Counted from the stretch's first letter, positions 26,535 to 36,026 are shown. The stretch: DNA of 64,000 nucleotides from Acidimicrobiaceae bacterium (GCA_009837445.1 VXTM01000009.1:62001-126000); one strand, 5' to 3'. Notes: a model not told the origin generated them from the sequence alone. Numbers and translations are program-made.

Positions 26535-28366
26535 CGAGAGCGCTGAGCGTCCGCCAGAGCCCTGCGGGCGGCCTCTTGGGCCGCGGCGGTCAGGGATCTG
26601 CGCTGGGCCACGTCGTCGTCGCGGGACACGTCGATGATGCACAAGTCCACCCCCGGCGCCCGGGTCGCGGCCGCGGTGCGGACCGCCTCGCTCAGCTCTG
26701 CGGCGGTGGCCACCCGCCGGGCCCGGATACCGCCGAAGCCGTCGAGTCGGCTCAGGTCGAGGCCGTGGGGGGTGCGGAACAGTTGATCGAAGTGGTCCGC
26801 GGGCACCCGGTCGGCCACCGGCAGCAGGGAGAAGATCTCGCCGCCGTCATTGTCCACGCACACCGCGGTCAGGTGCAGTCCCAGGCGGGCGGCTGCGGCG
26901 AGGCCGCTCAAGTCGTGGAGCAGGGCCAGGTCGCCGGTGTAGAGAGCCACAGGCCGGGATGGGTCGGCTGCGGCGATGCCCAACGCCGTGGAGGCCGAGC
27001 CGTCGATTCCGGCCGCGCCCCGGTTGGCGCAGCAGACGACCGATCCGGTGTCGAACACGAAGGCGTCGAGATCTCTCACCGGCAGCGAGTTCGTGGCCAC
27101 CAGCACGGCGTCGCCGGGCAGGGCGCCTACGAGCATCCGAGCGGCTCGGGCCGACAGCAGCTCACCACGGTCGGCGGCTTCAACCGCGCCGCGGGCAGCT
27201 GTATCGAGTTTCGTCCAGGCGTCGAGCCATCCGCCGGGGGCGTCACGGCCCGCAGGCGCGGCCCGCGCCGTGATCGAACGTAGCGACTCGACCGAGTCCG
27301 GCACGTGGCCGGTGAGCCGGAACACGGCCCGCTCCCAGCGGTCCTCGGGATCCACGAGCACCACGTGGCGGGGCCGGGTGCGCTCCAGCCACTGCCGGAC
27401 CGGCTTAGTCGTCACGGTCCGGCCGACGAGTACGGCAGCATCAGGACGCAGTGCCTCGGCGAGGTCCTCGTCGGCGAGCAGATGCTCGGCGGAGGCGACC
27501 ACGCACGCCGGCTGCGCCTCGCCTCCGTCGTGGTTGGAACGGTTGGAGCGGCCCCGGACATGGGTGATGGGCTCACCGATGAGGGGCCAGCCGGCCCAGG
27601 CCGCGAAGCGCCCGGCCGCCGCGGCCCACTCCAGTTCACGGTGCAGCCCGCCGGCCGGCCACGGCCCGGCGATGACCACGCCCCGCTCGTGCTCGGCGAC
27701 GATCTCGGCCAGGCTGGCGACGCGGGCCAGACTGGCCGGGTCCGCCGGGGCCCGGCCGTCGTCCCTGTCGTCTCTGTTGGTGTCGCCCGACCCGGGCTCG
27801 GACGCGGGCACGGGCACGGCGCCCAGAGGTTCGAGGGGTTCGCGCAGAGGCCAGTTGAGATGCACGGGGCCGGGGTCGGAGCCCGAGGCCAATTCAACCG
27901 CAGTCTCGGCCCACCCGATCGCGGCGTCAACACCGGCCGTAACGCCGGCATCACCGGGCACGGGGAGGTCGACGCTCCAGCGAGCGGCCGTCCCGTACAG
28001 GCCCACCTGGTCGATCGTTTGGGGAGAGCCCCAGCCGCGCAGCTCCGGCGGGCGGTCAGCGGTGCACACGACAACTGGGACGCCGGCATGGGAGGCCTCC
28101 ACTACCGCGGGCAGGTAGTTGGCCGCGGCGGTGCCGGATGTGCACACGAGCACGGGCGGCAGCCCGGTGGCCCGGCCCAGGCCGAGGGCGAAGAAGCCCG
28201 CGGCACGCTCGTCGAGCTGTATCCACGTGCGGATGCGGGGCTGGGCGTGGAAGCACAGGGCCAGCGGACCCGATCGCGAGCCAGGGCTGATCACCGCGTC
28301 GGTCACCCCCAGAGAGGCCAACCGGGCCGCGAACGCGGCCACGACGTCGTAGACCGGGTCAGTCAC
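26531..28366 (-). CDS. menD: SEPHCHC synthase MenD
   Basis: A 611-residue thiamine-diphosphate enzyme that joins isochorismate and 2-oxoglutarate. The N-terminal VISPGSRSGPLAL with the later cofactor Glu in QLDERAAGFFALG, the motif CTSGTAAANYLPAVVEA and the C-terminal ThDP site GDLALLHDLSG...DNDGGEIFSLLP are typical MenD features. The start is GTG at 28366. About 58 bp separate it from menF upstream. It is slightly longer than usual owing to a mid-domain Gly/Asp-rich insertion near SEPGSGDTNRDDRD. Confidence 0.94.
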   Translation of the reverse strand: MTDPVYDVVAAFAARLASLGVTDAVISPGSRSGPLALCFHAQPRIRTWIQLDERAAGFFALGLGRATGLPPVLVCTSGTAAANYLPAVVEASHAGVPVVVCTADRPPELRGWGSPQTIDQVGLYGTAARWSVDLPVPGDAGVTAGVDAAIGWAETAVELASGSDPGPVHLNWPLREPLEPLGAVPVPASEPGSGDTNRDDRDDGRAPADPASLARVASLAEIVAEHERGVVIAGPWPAGGLHRELEWAAAAGRFAAWAGWPLIGEPITHVRGRSNRSNHDGGEAQPACVVASAEHLLADEDLAEALRPDAAVLVGRTVTTKPVRQWLERTRPRHVVLVDPEDRWERAVFRLTGHVPDSVESLRSITARAAPAGRDAPGGWLDAWTKLDTAARGAVEAADRGELLSARAARMLVGALPGDAVLVATNSLPVRDLDAFVFDTGSVVCCANRGAAGIDGSASTALGIAAADPSRPVALYTGDLALLHDLSGLAAAARLGLHLTAVCVDNDGGEIFSLLPVADRVPADHFDQLFRTPHGLDLSRLDGFGGIRARRVATAAELSEAVRTAAATRAPGVDLCIIDVSRDDDVAQRRSLTAAAQEAARRALADAQRSR

Positions 28367-28424
28367 GATCAGCGGGTGAGCGCTCCACCGGCGGTGTCGC
28401 AGGATTGGTGACGGCCGGCACGGA

Positions 28425-30275
28425 TCAGCACTCGTCGATGACGTCCAGGAGGGCCCTGAGCTTCATCGCCGTCTCCTCCAGCTCATCCTCGGGATCGGAG
28501 TCTGTGACGATTCCGGCACCGGCGAACAGGTGGGTGGAGTCCGGGCCGGTCAGCGCGCAGCGCAGGGCCACGCCCATCTCGCCGTTGCCGTCGAGGTCGC
28601 ACCATCCCACCGGAGCCGCGTACCAGCCCCGGTCGAAGCCCTCGCGGCTGGCAATGAACTCGAGGGCCGCTCCGGTGGGGGCGCCGCCGACGGCCGCGGT
28701 CGGGTGCAGCACGCCCGCGGCCCGCAGCACGTCCATGTCGCTCGCTCCGGTGCGCCTGCGCTGGACACGGGCGGTTATCGGCGTACGCAGATGCTGGACA
28801 CGGCTGAGGCGCATGAGGCCGGGCTCGGCCGGGGCCGGGTCCACCAGCCCCAGACCGGACAGCGCGTCGATGATCCCGTCCACCACGAATCGGTGCTCGG
28901 CTCGGTTCTTGGCCGATGTCAGCAGCCCTGCCCCGAAGCGCTCGTCAGCCTCGGGATCGTCGCTGCAGGGTGCAGTGCCGGCGAGGGCCACCGTGTTCAG
29001 CCGGGGACCGTCGAGCGTGACCAGCTCTTCAGGGGTGGCCCCGAGGAACGTGGACTCGCCCGCGGTGACCGCGAAGATCGCGCAGGCCGGGTTGCGTTGC
29101 CGGAGCCGGTCCAGCACGGCGGCTACGTCGAGCCCGTGGTCGAGCGTGACGGTGCGGGCCAGCACGACCTTCTGGAACTCACCGCGGTGTATGCCGGCCA
29201 CGGCGTCGGCGACTAGGGCCGCGTAGTCGTCGTCGCGGTCACAGTCGATCGTGGCCGAGGCCGGGCGGGCCGGATCACCGGTGGCAGGCAGCGGCAGTTT
29301 GACCTGGAACGACGTCAGGCGCTGGTCGAGCGCGGCCTCGGCGGCCGTCTCGTCACCGTCGGAGCCGACCCGGGTGGCGGCCAGGACCCAGGCTCCGTCC
29401 GGGTGGTCGATGATCGTCAGTTCGGGCAGCACCATCCGGCAGTCCCCGAATCCGGTCCACTTCGGGACGGGGTGGCGATACTCGCCGTTGCCGGGATCGG
29501 ATTGCTGCGAGTCGGTGTCGGCGCCGGTGGGCGTGAACGAGAAACCGCCCACCAGCACGGGCGCCGGGGCGTCGGGGTTCGGGTCTCGCCGTATCCGGGC
29601 CGCGAGGACGGCCCGGGCTGCCGAGGCCGCCGAGAAACGATCGCTACCGACCGGCCTGATCGTCTCCACCACTCCGAACGCGGCCAGTCCCATGCTGGCG
29701 TCGGGGCGCAGCCAGACGCTGCGATGCTGGTCGGAGGTAGCCGCGGCGTAGGCCGCCAGAGGATCGACGCGCCCGCCGATGCGCCGGGCCTTGACGACGA
29801 CGGCGCCCACCGCGGGAGCCGGGTCGTCCCCGATGCGGGCCATTGCCCGCGCCCACAAGGTCTTCTCGAAGTGGCCGACCACGAGATTGGTGGCCACCGG
29901 CACGAGCCGGTTCACGCTGGCGACCAGCGCCGCCTTGTCGCGGCCCTCCCGGTCGAAGTGGCGCTTGACCAGGTCGATCGCGTCCTCGATCAGGTTCTCC
30001 ACATTGGTGGCGTGACGCATGGCCAGGGCAGCCAACTCCTCGACGGCCACCCCCTCTCCGACCAGGGTGCGGGCCGCGACCAGCATCTCGACATCGTCGG
30101 AGTCGAATCGCTCACCGTCGGAGCCGTTGTCGAGCGGCGTTATGAGACCGGCATCGATCACCAGATCCACGACGAAGGCTGGGACGCCAGCCCGTTCGGC
30201 CAGTCCGGCCCTGTCGAGCACAAGACCGGAGCGGGGCGCATCGGCCGCAGAAGAGCTGTCCGGCACGCACACCAT
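28425..30275 (-). CDS. menF: Isochorismate synthase with N-terminal MerR-like domain
   Basis: A 616-residue protein. Residues about 160-610 are an isochorismate synthase: general base Lys369 in HRGEFQKVVLAR, AEHRFVVDGI near 460, the PTAAVGGAP motif and FAGAGIV near the end. Residues about 18-85 look like a MerR-type winged helix (LAERAGVPAFVVDLVIDAGL, then FDSDDVEMLVAARTL), followed by a helical stretch. Isochorismate synthases normally start directly with the catalytic fold, so this is a fusion. The N-terminus might bind DNA (a trigger enzyme that autoregulates the men operon) or be a structural relic; this is inference. It is the first gene of the men operon. Confidence 0.9.
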   Translation of the reverse strand: MVCVPDSSSAADAPRSGLVLDRAGLAERAGVPAFVVDLVIDAGLITPLDNGSDGERFDSDDVEMLVAARTLVGEGVAVEELAALAMRHATNVENLIEDAIDLVKRHFDREGRDKAALVASVNRLVPVATNLVVGHFEKTLWARAMARIGDDPAPAVGAVVVKARRIGGRVDPLAAYAAATSDQHRSVWLRPDASMGLAAFGVVETIRPVGSDRFSAASAARAVLAARIRRDPNPDAPAPVLVGGFSFTPTGADTDSQQSDPGNGEYRHPVPKWTGFGDCRMVLPELTIIDHPDGAWVLAATRVGSDGDETAAEAALDQRLTSFQVKLPLPATGDPARPASATIDCDRDDDYAALVADAVAGIHRGEFQKVVLARTVTLDHGLDVAAVLDRLRQRNPACAIFAVTAGESTFLGATPEELVTLDGPRLNTVALAGTAPCSDDPEADERFGAGLLTSAKNRAEHRFVVDGIIDALSGLGLVDPAPAEPGLMRLSRVQHLRTPITARVQRRRTGASDMDVLRAAGVLHPTAAVGGAPTGAALEFIASREGFDRGWYAAPVGWCDLDGNGEMGVALRCALTGPDSTHLFAGAGIVTDSDPEDELEETAMKLRALLDVIDEC

Positions 30276-30368
30276 GCTAGGAGTCGCAGTTCGTCACCGA
30301 TCAGGCGGCGATCAGGGGTGTACGGAGGCTGCGTCCGGCTGGCCGGAGCTCCCGGCTAGAGTCGGCCC

Positions 30369-30827
30369 ATGCTCTTCGCTGCCGGAAGAACGGCTTACAA
30401 CATCGTTGAACTGCTCCATGTCCTCACCGTCCTGGTGGCTGTCGCCCCGGTGTTCGTCCATCCGCTGCTGCGTAGGCAGATGCGGGCCGCGGGCGGGTCC
30501 GGTCACCAGCAGTTGGTGGTCGCTATGGCGGCCAACGCACGCAGGCTGTACAGCCCGGCGCTGATCGTGGCGGGCCTGCTGGGCATCGCCTTGGTCGAGA
30601 TGTCCGAGGACGCGATCTCGATGACTGAGGGCTGGGTTATCGCCGCCATTGTGATCTGGGTGATCATGAACGGCGTGCTCCACGGCATGATCAGGCCGGC
30701 TCTGAAGGCGCAGGGCGCCGAGGGGGCGTCGCCGGGCACCGACAAGCGACTCGAGGCGGGCTCGGCCCTGCTGTCGATCGGGTTCACGGTTCAGCTGATC
30801 CTGATGATCTGGCAGCCTGGAGGCTGA
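30369..30827 (+). CDS. DUF2269-like four-helix membrane protein
   Basis: A 152-residue integral membrane protein with four predicted helices (about 10-30, 58-75, 85-105, 130-148). It has the pattern ELLHVLTVLVAVAPVFVHPL and a conserved Arg-rich loop, resembling the DUF2269 family. The function is unknown. It is divergent from menF with a 93-bp gap, and no partner gene is evident. Confidence 0.7.
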   Translation: MLFAAGRTAYNIVELLHVLTVLVAVAPVFVHPLLRRQMRAAGGSGHQQLVVAMAANARRLYSPALIVAGLLGIALVEMSEDAISMTEGWVIAAIVIWVIMNGVLHGMIRPALKAQGAEGASPGTDKRLEAGSALLSIGFTVQLILMIWQPGG

Positions 30828-30903
30828 GCCCGGGTCGCATTCTCGCCCTACAACCGGCCGTACCCGGACCCGGCTCCACCGGCCGGTGCCTACCGGTGGG
30901 AGT

Positions 30904-32256
30904 TCACCATCGGGTTTGGTCTTGGTCGGGAGCGAAGTCCTCCCATCGGGGCGCCGGGCCCGGTTCGGTGACCTCGCGCTCGCTGCTGTCGTCCGCCGGG
31001 GCCGCATCAGGCTCATCGTGCGTGTCGCCGGCCGGCTCGCCCGGCGGGGTGGGGCCGGAACCGGCGGCAACCACCGCAGCCAGGACGGTTGTGACCGGCA
31101 CGGCGGCGACCAGACCCATCGAGCCGCACAGCGTCCGGACGATCTCCACTGCGATGAGCTCGGAGTTGGCCGCCATGGCCAGTGACTGGTCCGAGACGGC
31201 GAACAGCAGCAGCAGCGGAAGGCCCGCGCCGACATAGGCGAGCAGCAGGGTGTTGACGGTGGCCGCGATGTGCTCGCGCCCCACCCGGATGCCCGACGCG
31301 ATGAGCTGGCGAACGCTCAGGCTGGGGCTGCGGTAGCGCAACTCCGCCACGGTGGCCACCTGGGTGACCGTCACGTCGTCGAGCGCGCCCAGCGCGCCGA
31401 TGATCGCTCCTCCCAGCAGCAGCGACGCCAGATCGATGTCAGCGGCGATCAGCGGCAGGGTGAGGCCCTCCTCAGTCGCCAGTCCGGTGAAGTCGGCGAG
31501 CCCGAAGAAGATCCACGACAGCCCCAGGGTGAGGCCGAGCGATGCGAGGGTGCCGGCGAGGGCCACGGTGGTGTGAACATTGAGCCCGTGGGTCAGGTAC
31601 AGGCTCACGAACGCGATCACCGCCGCGGCTACCACGGCCACCAGCACCGGATCGTTGCCGTCGAGCACCGAGGGCGCCGCGAAGGCGATCAGCACCACGA
31701 GGGTGGCGGCCATCCCCGCTAGGGCCAGCCCACCGCGCCAACGTCCCAGCGCCACCACCACCCCAGCGAACAGGATGGCAAGCCACAACAGCGGTGTGCG
31801 GCGGTCGCGGTCGACGAAGAAGTAGTAGTCGTTGGAGGCCTCGTACCCGAGGACCACCTTGTCCGCTGGCGAGACCCGGATGGCGGTGCGGTCGTACTCG
31901 AGGCTGAACTCCGGCAGGGCGACCTGGGCGCCGCCGTCGGGACCCTCGTCGACGCGCACGACGATGAATCGGCACGCCTGGGGATCGTCGGGCGCCGAGT
32001 AGCTGCACGCCCGGTCGCTCACCTCCACCACGGTGGCGGCCAAGCGCTCATACACGATGCCGATGTCGTCGGCGCGCTGGCGGGCGGCGTCGCGGCCGGC
32101 GCCGGTCGGCCACAGCAGCGCCATGCCCACCGCCGCAGCCAAGATCGCGAGGCCGACAAAGGCGAGCACCGCCTGCAAGGCACGGTCACTCCGCCATGCC
32201 TCCAACATGGCCCTCGGGCCCCACTCCGGACCCCAGAAGTGCGAATGTCCCCGCAT
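30904..32256 (-). CDS. YibE/F-like multispanning membrane protein
   Basis: A 450-residue membrane protein. One N-terminal helix is followed by an extracytoplasmic domain (about 60-150) and then seven or more helices. The motifs LTHGLNVHTTVALAGTLASL and GALGALDDVTVTQVATVAELR are typical of the YibE/F family. The C-terminus is an acidic, Pro-rich tail. The function is not established; family members are suspected transporters. ATG at 32256 was used; an ATG at 32280 adds eight residues. Confidence 0.88.
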   Translation of the reverse strand: MRGHSHFWGPEWGPRAMLEAWRSDRALQAVLAFVGLAILAAAVGMALLWPTGAGRDAARQRADDIGIVYERLAATVVEVSDRACSYSAPDDPQACRFIVVRVDEGPDGGAQVALPEFSLEYDRTAIRVSPADKVVLGYEASNDYYFFVDRDRRTPLLWLAILFAGVVVALGRWRGGLALAGMAATLVVLIAFAAPSVLDGNDPVLVAVVAAAVIAFVSLYLTHGLNVHTTVALAGTLASLGLTLGLSWIFFGLADFTGLATEEGLTLPLIAADIDLASLLLGGAIIGALGALDDVTVTQVATVAELRYRSPSLSVRQLIASGIRVGREHIAATVNTLLLAYVGAGLPLLLLFAVSDQSLAMAANSELIAVEIVRTLCGSMGLVAAVPVTTVLAAVVAAGSGPTPPGEPAGDTHDEPDAAPADDSSEREVTEPGPAPRWEDFAPDQDQTRW

Positions 32257-32367
32257 GGCCCGATTATGGCCGCCGTCCATGCCTGGCCCGGGGACTGGGC
32301 CCGCTTGGCCGGCAGACGGCCGGGGTTACTATCCGTCCCAGGGGGCACTCCGGGAGGTGAGAGATTG

Positions 32368-33426
32368 ATGAGTCAACGGGTGGGCGACTTCACGGAACTC
32401 GGCTTCTACGCGCTGGCTGGCGAACCCGACAGCTCGAGGGACCTGATCGACGAGGTCAGGGCAGGCGAAGCGCTGGGCCTCGGGACTGTGTTCATATCGG
32501 AGCGCTACAACAAGAAGGAGATCGCCGCGCAGTGCGGGGCGGCGGCCGCAGTCTCCGAGACGATCACGATCTCGACCGGTGTCACCAACCACAACACCCG
32601 TCGCCCGCTGGTAACCGCGGCGTTCGCGCGGACCATGCAGAGCCTGACCGGTGGCCGATTCGTGCTGGGCATCGGTCGGGGCGTCCCACTGCTGCAGGCC
32701 GCGATGGGGGTCAACCGGATCACGACGGCCGAGATGGAGGACTTCACCGGGCTGATGCGCAGGCTCTTTCGGGGCGAGACCGTGATGAACCACGACGGCC
32801 CTGCCGGGCGCTACCCGTACCTGCGCCTCGACTCCTCGCTCGATGAGCACCTGCCCATGAGTCTCGCCGCCTTCGGCCAGAACACCCTTCGGCTCGCCGG
32901 CCGCTGCTTCGACGAGGTGATACTGCACACCTACTTCACGGACGAGACGGTGGTGCGGTGCGTAGAGGCCGTTCGATCCGCGGCGGAGCGGGCCGGACGC
33001 GATCCTTCCGACGTGCGGGTGTGGTCGTGTTTCGCCACCGTCGGCGACCACCTGCCCTACGAGGATCGGATGATGAAGACGGTGGGCCGGTTGGCCACCT
33101 ATCTGCAGGGCTACGGCGAGCTGCTGGTGAGCACCAACCGGTGGGACCCGGCCGCGCTGCAGCGGTTCCGGGAGCATCCGCTGGTGGCCGGGCACCGGGG
33201 TGCCATCGACGCCGGAGCCGGCGTCAAGGAACTGGAGCAGATCGCCGCGGTGATCCCGTCCGAATGGCTCGCCCCCAGCGCCACCGGCACACCCGAGCAG
33301 TGTGCCCGGGCGGTGCGGCGACAGCTCGATTTGGGCTGTGACGGCGTGATCATGCACGGAGCCACCCCGGAGGAGCTTGCGCCGGTGATGGCCGCCTACC
33401 GCGACCGGGTCGAGTCCCGCGACTGA
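32368..33426 (+). CDS. LLM-class (F420-type) oxidoreductase
   Basis: A 352-residue luciferase-like TIM-barrel protein. The typical ISTGVTNHNTRRPL, GRFVLGIGRGV and RPxxAAxxxxTMQSLTGGR-like segments are present, together with the C-terminal GTPEQCARAVRRQLDLGCDGV. Members with this start (DFTELGFYALAGEP) are common in Actinobacteria and usually bind F420. It probably reduces or oxidises a small or lipid substrate. The ribosome binding site GGGAGGTGAG precedes ATG 32368. Confidence 0.9.
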   Translation: MSQRVGDFTELGFYALAGEPDSSRDLIDEVRAGEALGLGTVFISERYNKKEIAAQCGAAAAVSETITISTGVTNHNTRRPLVTAAFARTMQSLTGGRFVLGIGRGVPLLQAAMGVNRITTAEMEDFTGLMRRLFRGETVMNHDGPAGRYPYLRLDSSLDEHLPMSLAAFGQNTLRLAGRCFDEVILHTYFTDETVVRCVEAVRSAAERAGRDPSDVRVWSCFATVGDHLPYEDRMMKTVGRLATYLQGYGELLVSTNRWDPAALQRFREHPLVAGHRGAIDAGAGVKELEQIAAVIPSEWLAPSATGTPEQCARAVRRQLDLGCDGVIMHGATPEELAPVMAAYRDRVESRD

Positions 33427-33446
33427 CCCCGCGGGTTGGATCCGTC

Positions 33447-35222
33447 ATGAGATGCGGCCTCCCCGCTCGGCCTCGTGGCCGGTCCCGCCCCCGTGCCCCG
33501 TGGCGGCGCCCCCGTCTCCGTATCGTGGCTGTTGTGGCCACGGTCGCCGTCGTGGTCCTCGTAGCGTCAGCCTGCGGATCGGACGAACCGGGCGGCGAGC
33601 CTGCTCCGCCCGCGGTGGAGACTCCTATTGAGCCCGAGCTGCCGGCTGATGGCGAGACGAGCGCGCCGGCCGTCAACAGGACCGATGTTGAGGCCGATCT
33701 TGCGGCCAGCGCGGAAGCCGCAGCCGGCATGGAGGACTCTGTTGCGGACTCGGTTGAGGGAGATCCCTCGGAGCCGGCGGCTCCCGAGCCCGCCGTAGAG
33801 GAGCCGGAGGCTGAGGCGCCTGGCGATGAGGCGCCTGGCGATGGGATGCCTGACGCCGGGTCTGGTGCCGTCGAGGAGACGCCGCCGGACTCCGAGCCTG
33901 GTGCCGGCGAGGCCGCTCCTCAGCGACCGCTCGCCTCGGTGCGCCTCGTCAGCCAGAACATCCTGCATGGGGTGGGATGCGCGGCGGACAGCGACTCCTG
34001 CCAGGTGGCCGAGCGGGTGTCGCTGTTCATGGCCCAGCTTGCCGACGCCGGCTGCCCTGAGCTGGTGTCGATTCAGGAGGCCAACGAGCGGATCGTCGGT
34101 CTGGTCTCCGGCGAGGCCGGCGCCTGCGGCTACGAGGTTGTCTGGGACGACGATCCCGGCCTCGACCGGGAGGTGGTGCTGACGACGCTGGAGGTGGTCG
34201 ACTCCCAGCGGCGGGTGCTGGCCGACCGGTTCCGGTCCGCGTACCTGGTGCGGGTGGCCTCACCGGTCGGGGTGATCGACTTCCTTACCACCCACCTGGC
34301 CGCCAGCGCCGACGACCGCGCCTGCAGCCCGGGGCTGTGCCCGCCCCCGTGCGACCCCGACGGCAGCGTGCGAACCTGCCAGGCCCGCCAGGTCCTGGAG
34401 TTCGCTCGGGAGGTCGCGCTGGCCGGGGCCGTGACCGTGGTCGGGGGCGACCTGAACGACTCGGCGGGTAGTCCCGCGCTGGCGGTGTTCGGCGATGCCG
34501 GGTACGTCGATTCGCACCTGGCTGCGGGGCACGCCGAGTGCGATCCGGTCAACGGGACGGGCTGCACGGCGGGGCGGGAGGACACCACCCTGGCCGACAT
34601 GGCCGACCCGTCGAGCCGCCAGCGCAGCCGTATCGACTACCTGCTGTACTCGGCTCCGGGCCGGGACTGTTCTGTGGGTGAGGGCACCGGCCTGTTCAAC
34701 GCCGAGCCCGCGGCCGGAGGCCTCGCCTTCCCGTCCGACCACACCGCGGTTGCGCTGACGCTGGTGTGCGACGCCGCTCCAGACGACGGGGTAGACGCCG
34801 CCACCGCCACCCTGCCCGAGGCTCCGGCGGATCCGGCACCGGTAGAGGGCCACCCGATCGACGAGGCCACCGCCCAGGCCATCACGGCCGCGTTCGAGAC
34901 CTACATGGACGGCTCGATCGAGGACATGGAGTTGCGCATCGACCAGGCCGAGGACTTCCCCGGCATGCGCGAGGCGGCCCGGCTGATGTTCGAGGCAACC
35001 GCGGAGATCGGAGCAGGCGTTCGGGTGCAGGTCGACTCGATCTCCCGCACATCGGTCGCCACCGCCCGGATCGTCTATTCGATACTGCTCGACGACCAGG
35101 TCATTTTCGATGGCCGGGAGGGCGAGGCGGTCCTGATCGGCGGTCGGTGGCTCGTCGCCAAGGCCACCTTCTGCGACCTGGCAGCCCTCTCCCCCGTCGC
35201 CGAGGACATCACCGTCTGCTAA
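33447..35222 (+). CDS. Exported lipoprotein with endonuclease/exonuclease/phosphatase domain
   Basis: A 591-residue protein. A basic N-terminus and hydrophobic helix end in the lipobox VASAC (Cys43). A Pro/Glu/Ala-rich linker (about 48-160) leads to a DNase I-like domain with RLVSQNILHG, LVSIQEAN, THLAA, VGGDLND, RIDYLLY and PSDHTAV, which are the EEP metal and catalytic residues. Its likely role is extracellular nuclease or phosphodiesterase. A smaller C-terminal domain (about 480-591), ending in two Cys-containing strands, is not recognised. The cysteine pairs suggest disulfides outside the cell. Confidence 0.88.
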   Translation: MRCGLPARPRGRSRPRAPWRRPRLRIVAVVATVAVVVLVASACGSDEPGGEPAPPAVETPIEPELPADGETSAPAVNRTDVEADLAASAEAAAGMEDSVADSVEGDPSEPAAPEPAVEEPEAEAPGDEAPGDGMPDAGSGAVEETPPDSEPGAGEAAPQRPLASVRLVSQNILHGVGCAADSDSCQVAERVSLFMAQLADAGCPELVSIQEANERIVGLVSGEAGACGYEVVWDDDPGLDREVVLTTLEVVDSQRRVLADRFRSAYLVRVASPVGVIDFLTTHLAASADDRACSPGLCPPPCDPDGSVRTCQARQVLEFAREVALAGAVTVVGGDLNDSAGSPALAVFGDAGYVDSHLAAGHAECDPVNGTGCTAGREDTTLADMADPSSRQRSRIDYLLYSAPGRDCSVGEGTGLFNAEPAAGGLAFPSDHTAVALTLVCDAAPDDGVDAATATLPEAPADPAPVEGHPIDEATAQAITAAFETYMDGSIEDMELRIDQAEDFPGMREAARLMFEATAEIGAGVRVQVDSISRTSVATARIVYSILLDDQVIFDGREGEAVLIGGRWLVAKATFCDLAALSPVAEDITVC

Positions 35223-35239
35223 CCGGCTTCCGAGGCACG

Positions 35240-35263
35240 CCAGCCGGCTGATATCATGGCTGG
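35240..35263. promoter_or_regulatory. Palindromic site overlapping the vapB start
   Basis: An inverted repeat CCAGCC/GGCTGG (35240-35245, 35258-35263) encloses the smaller palindromes CAGCCGGCTG (35241-35250) and TGATATCA, and overlaps the ATG of vapB. VapBC complexes usually repress their own promoter through such dyads. The sequence symmetry is seen; the operator role is inference. Confidence 0.45.
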
Positions 35264-35471
35264 GGTGAGTAAGACATCTGTTGAGATCGATCGAGATATC
35301 GCTGCGCGGGCGGCCGACATCCTGGGCACTGCAACTCTGCGCGACACGATTGATGCTGCCCTGAGGGAGATTATCGACGCCAGACGCCGCCTCGAGCTCA
35401 TCGCGATGCTCTCCGAGCCCGGCCGCTTCGACTTCGGCACGGCCGAGGATGCCTGGGGCGGAGACGGCTGA
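35256..35471 (+). CDS. vapB: VapB-type antitoxin
   Basis: A 71-residue protein with an N-terminal ribbon-helix-helix-like segment (KTSVEIDRDIAARAADILG, then TLRDTIDAALREIID) and an acidic/aromatic C-terminus (RFDFGTAEDAW) that would wrap the toxin. It ends 2 bp before the PIN-domain gene. The pair is a standard type II VapBC arrangement. The antitoxin would neutralise VapC and repress the operon. Confidence 0.85.
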   Translation: MAGVSKTSVEIDRDIAARAADILGTATLRDTIDAALREIIDARRRLELIAMLSEPGRFDFGTAEDAWGGDG

Positions 35472-35473
35472 GC

Positions 35474-35893
35474 GTGGCTCGGGCGGTGTATCTGGCTGAC
35501 ACCAGCGCATTCAGTCGACTCGACCGCCCCAGCGTTGCGGCTGCATTCGCGCCACTGGTGGCGAGAAGCCAGGTGGCGCTGTGCGCGCCCGTGGCGTTCG
35601 AACTCGGCTTCTCCGCTCGAAACGCAGGCGATCACGATGAGATCATGAGCCGTGTCGACGCCTTCGAGGCGGCGCCCGTCACCGAGGGCGACCACCGGAG
35701 GGCGCTCGAACTGCAGCGTCTCCTGGCCGGACGGGGCCTGCACCGCGCCCTCTCGCTGGTTGACGCCCTCGTCGCCGCCATCGCGGAGAACCGCAACCTC
35801 ACGGTGCTGCACTACGACGCCGACTTCGAGACGGTGTCGGAGGTAACCGGCCAACCCAACCAGTGGATCGTCCCCCGAGGCACAGCCGACTAA
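35474..35893 (+). CDS. vapC: VapC-type PIN-domain ribonuclease toxin
   Basis: A 139-residue PIN-domain protein with the acidic active site visible: Asp9 in LADTSAF, Glu43 in FELGFSAR, Asp97 in LVDALVAA and Asp115/Asp117 in YDADFE. It is predicted to cleave RNA in a Mg2+-dependent way. The start is GTG 35474, two bases after the vapB stop. The 133 bp after it hold no gene. Confidence 0.9.
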   Translation: MARAVYLADTSAFSRLDRPSVAAAFAPLVARSQVALCAPVAFELGFSARNAGDHDEIMSRVDAFEAAPVTEGDHRRALELQRLLAGRGLHRALSLVDALVAAIAENRNLTVLHYDADFETVSEVTGQPNQWIVPRGTAD

Positions 35894-36026
35894 GCCAAGC
35901 CCCTGCAGCGACACGGTCTGCGCAGCCTCGGATCCCCTCCGCCGTTGCCCGGCCTCCTTCACCCGCTGACCAGGCGGAGCCCTCCTCACGGGTATGGGGT
36001 CAGGTCAGGGGCCCTGGGGCCCGGTC

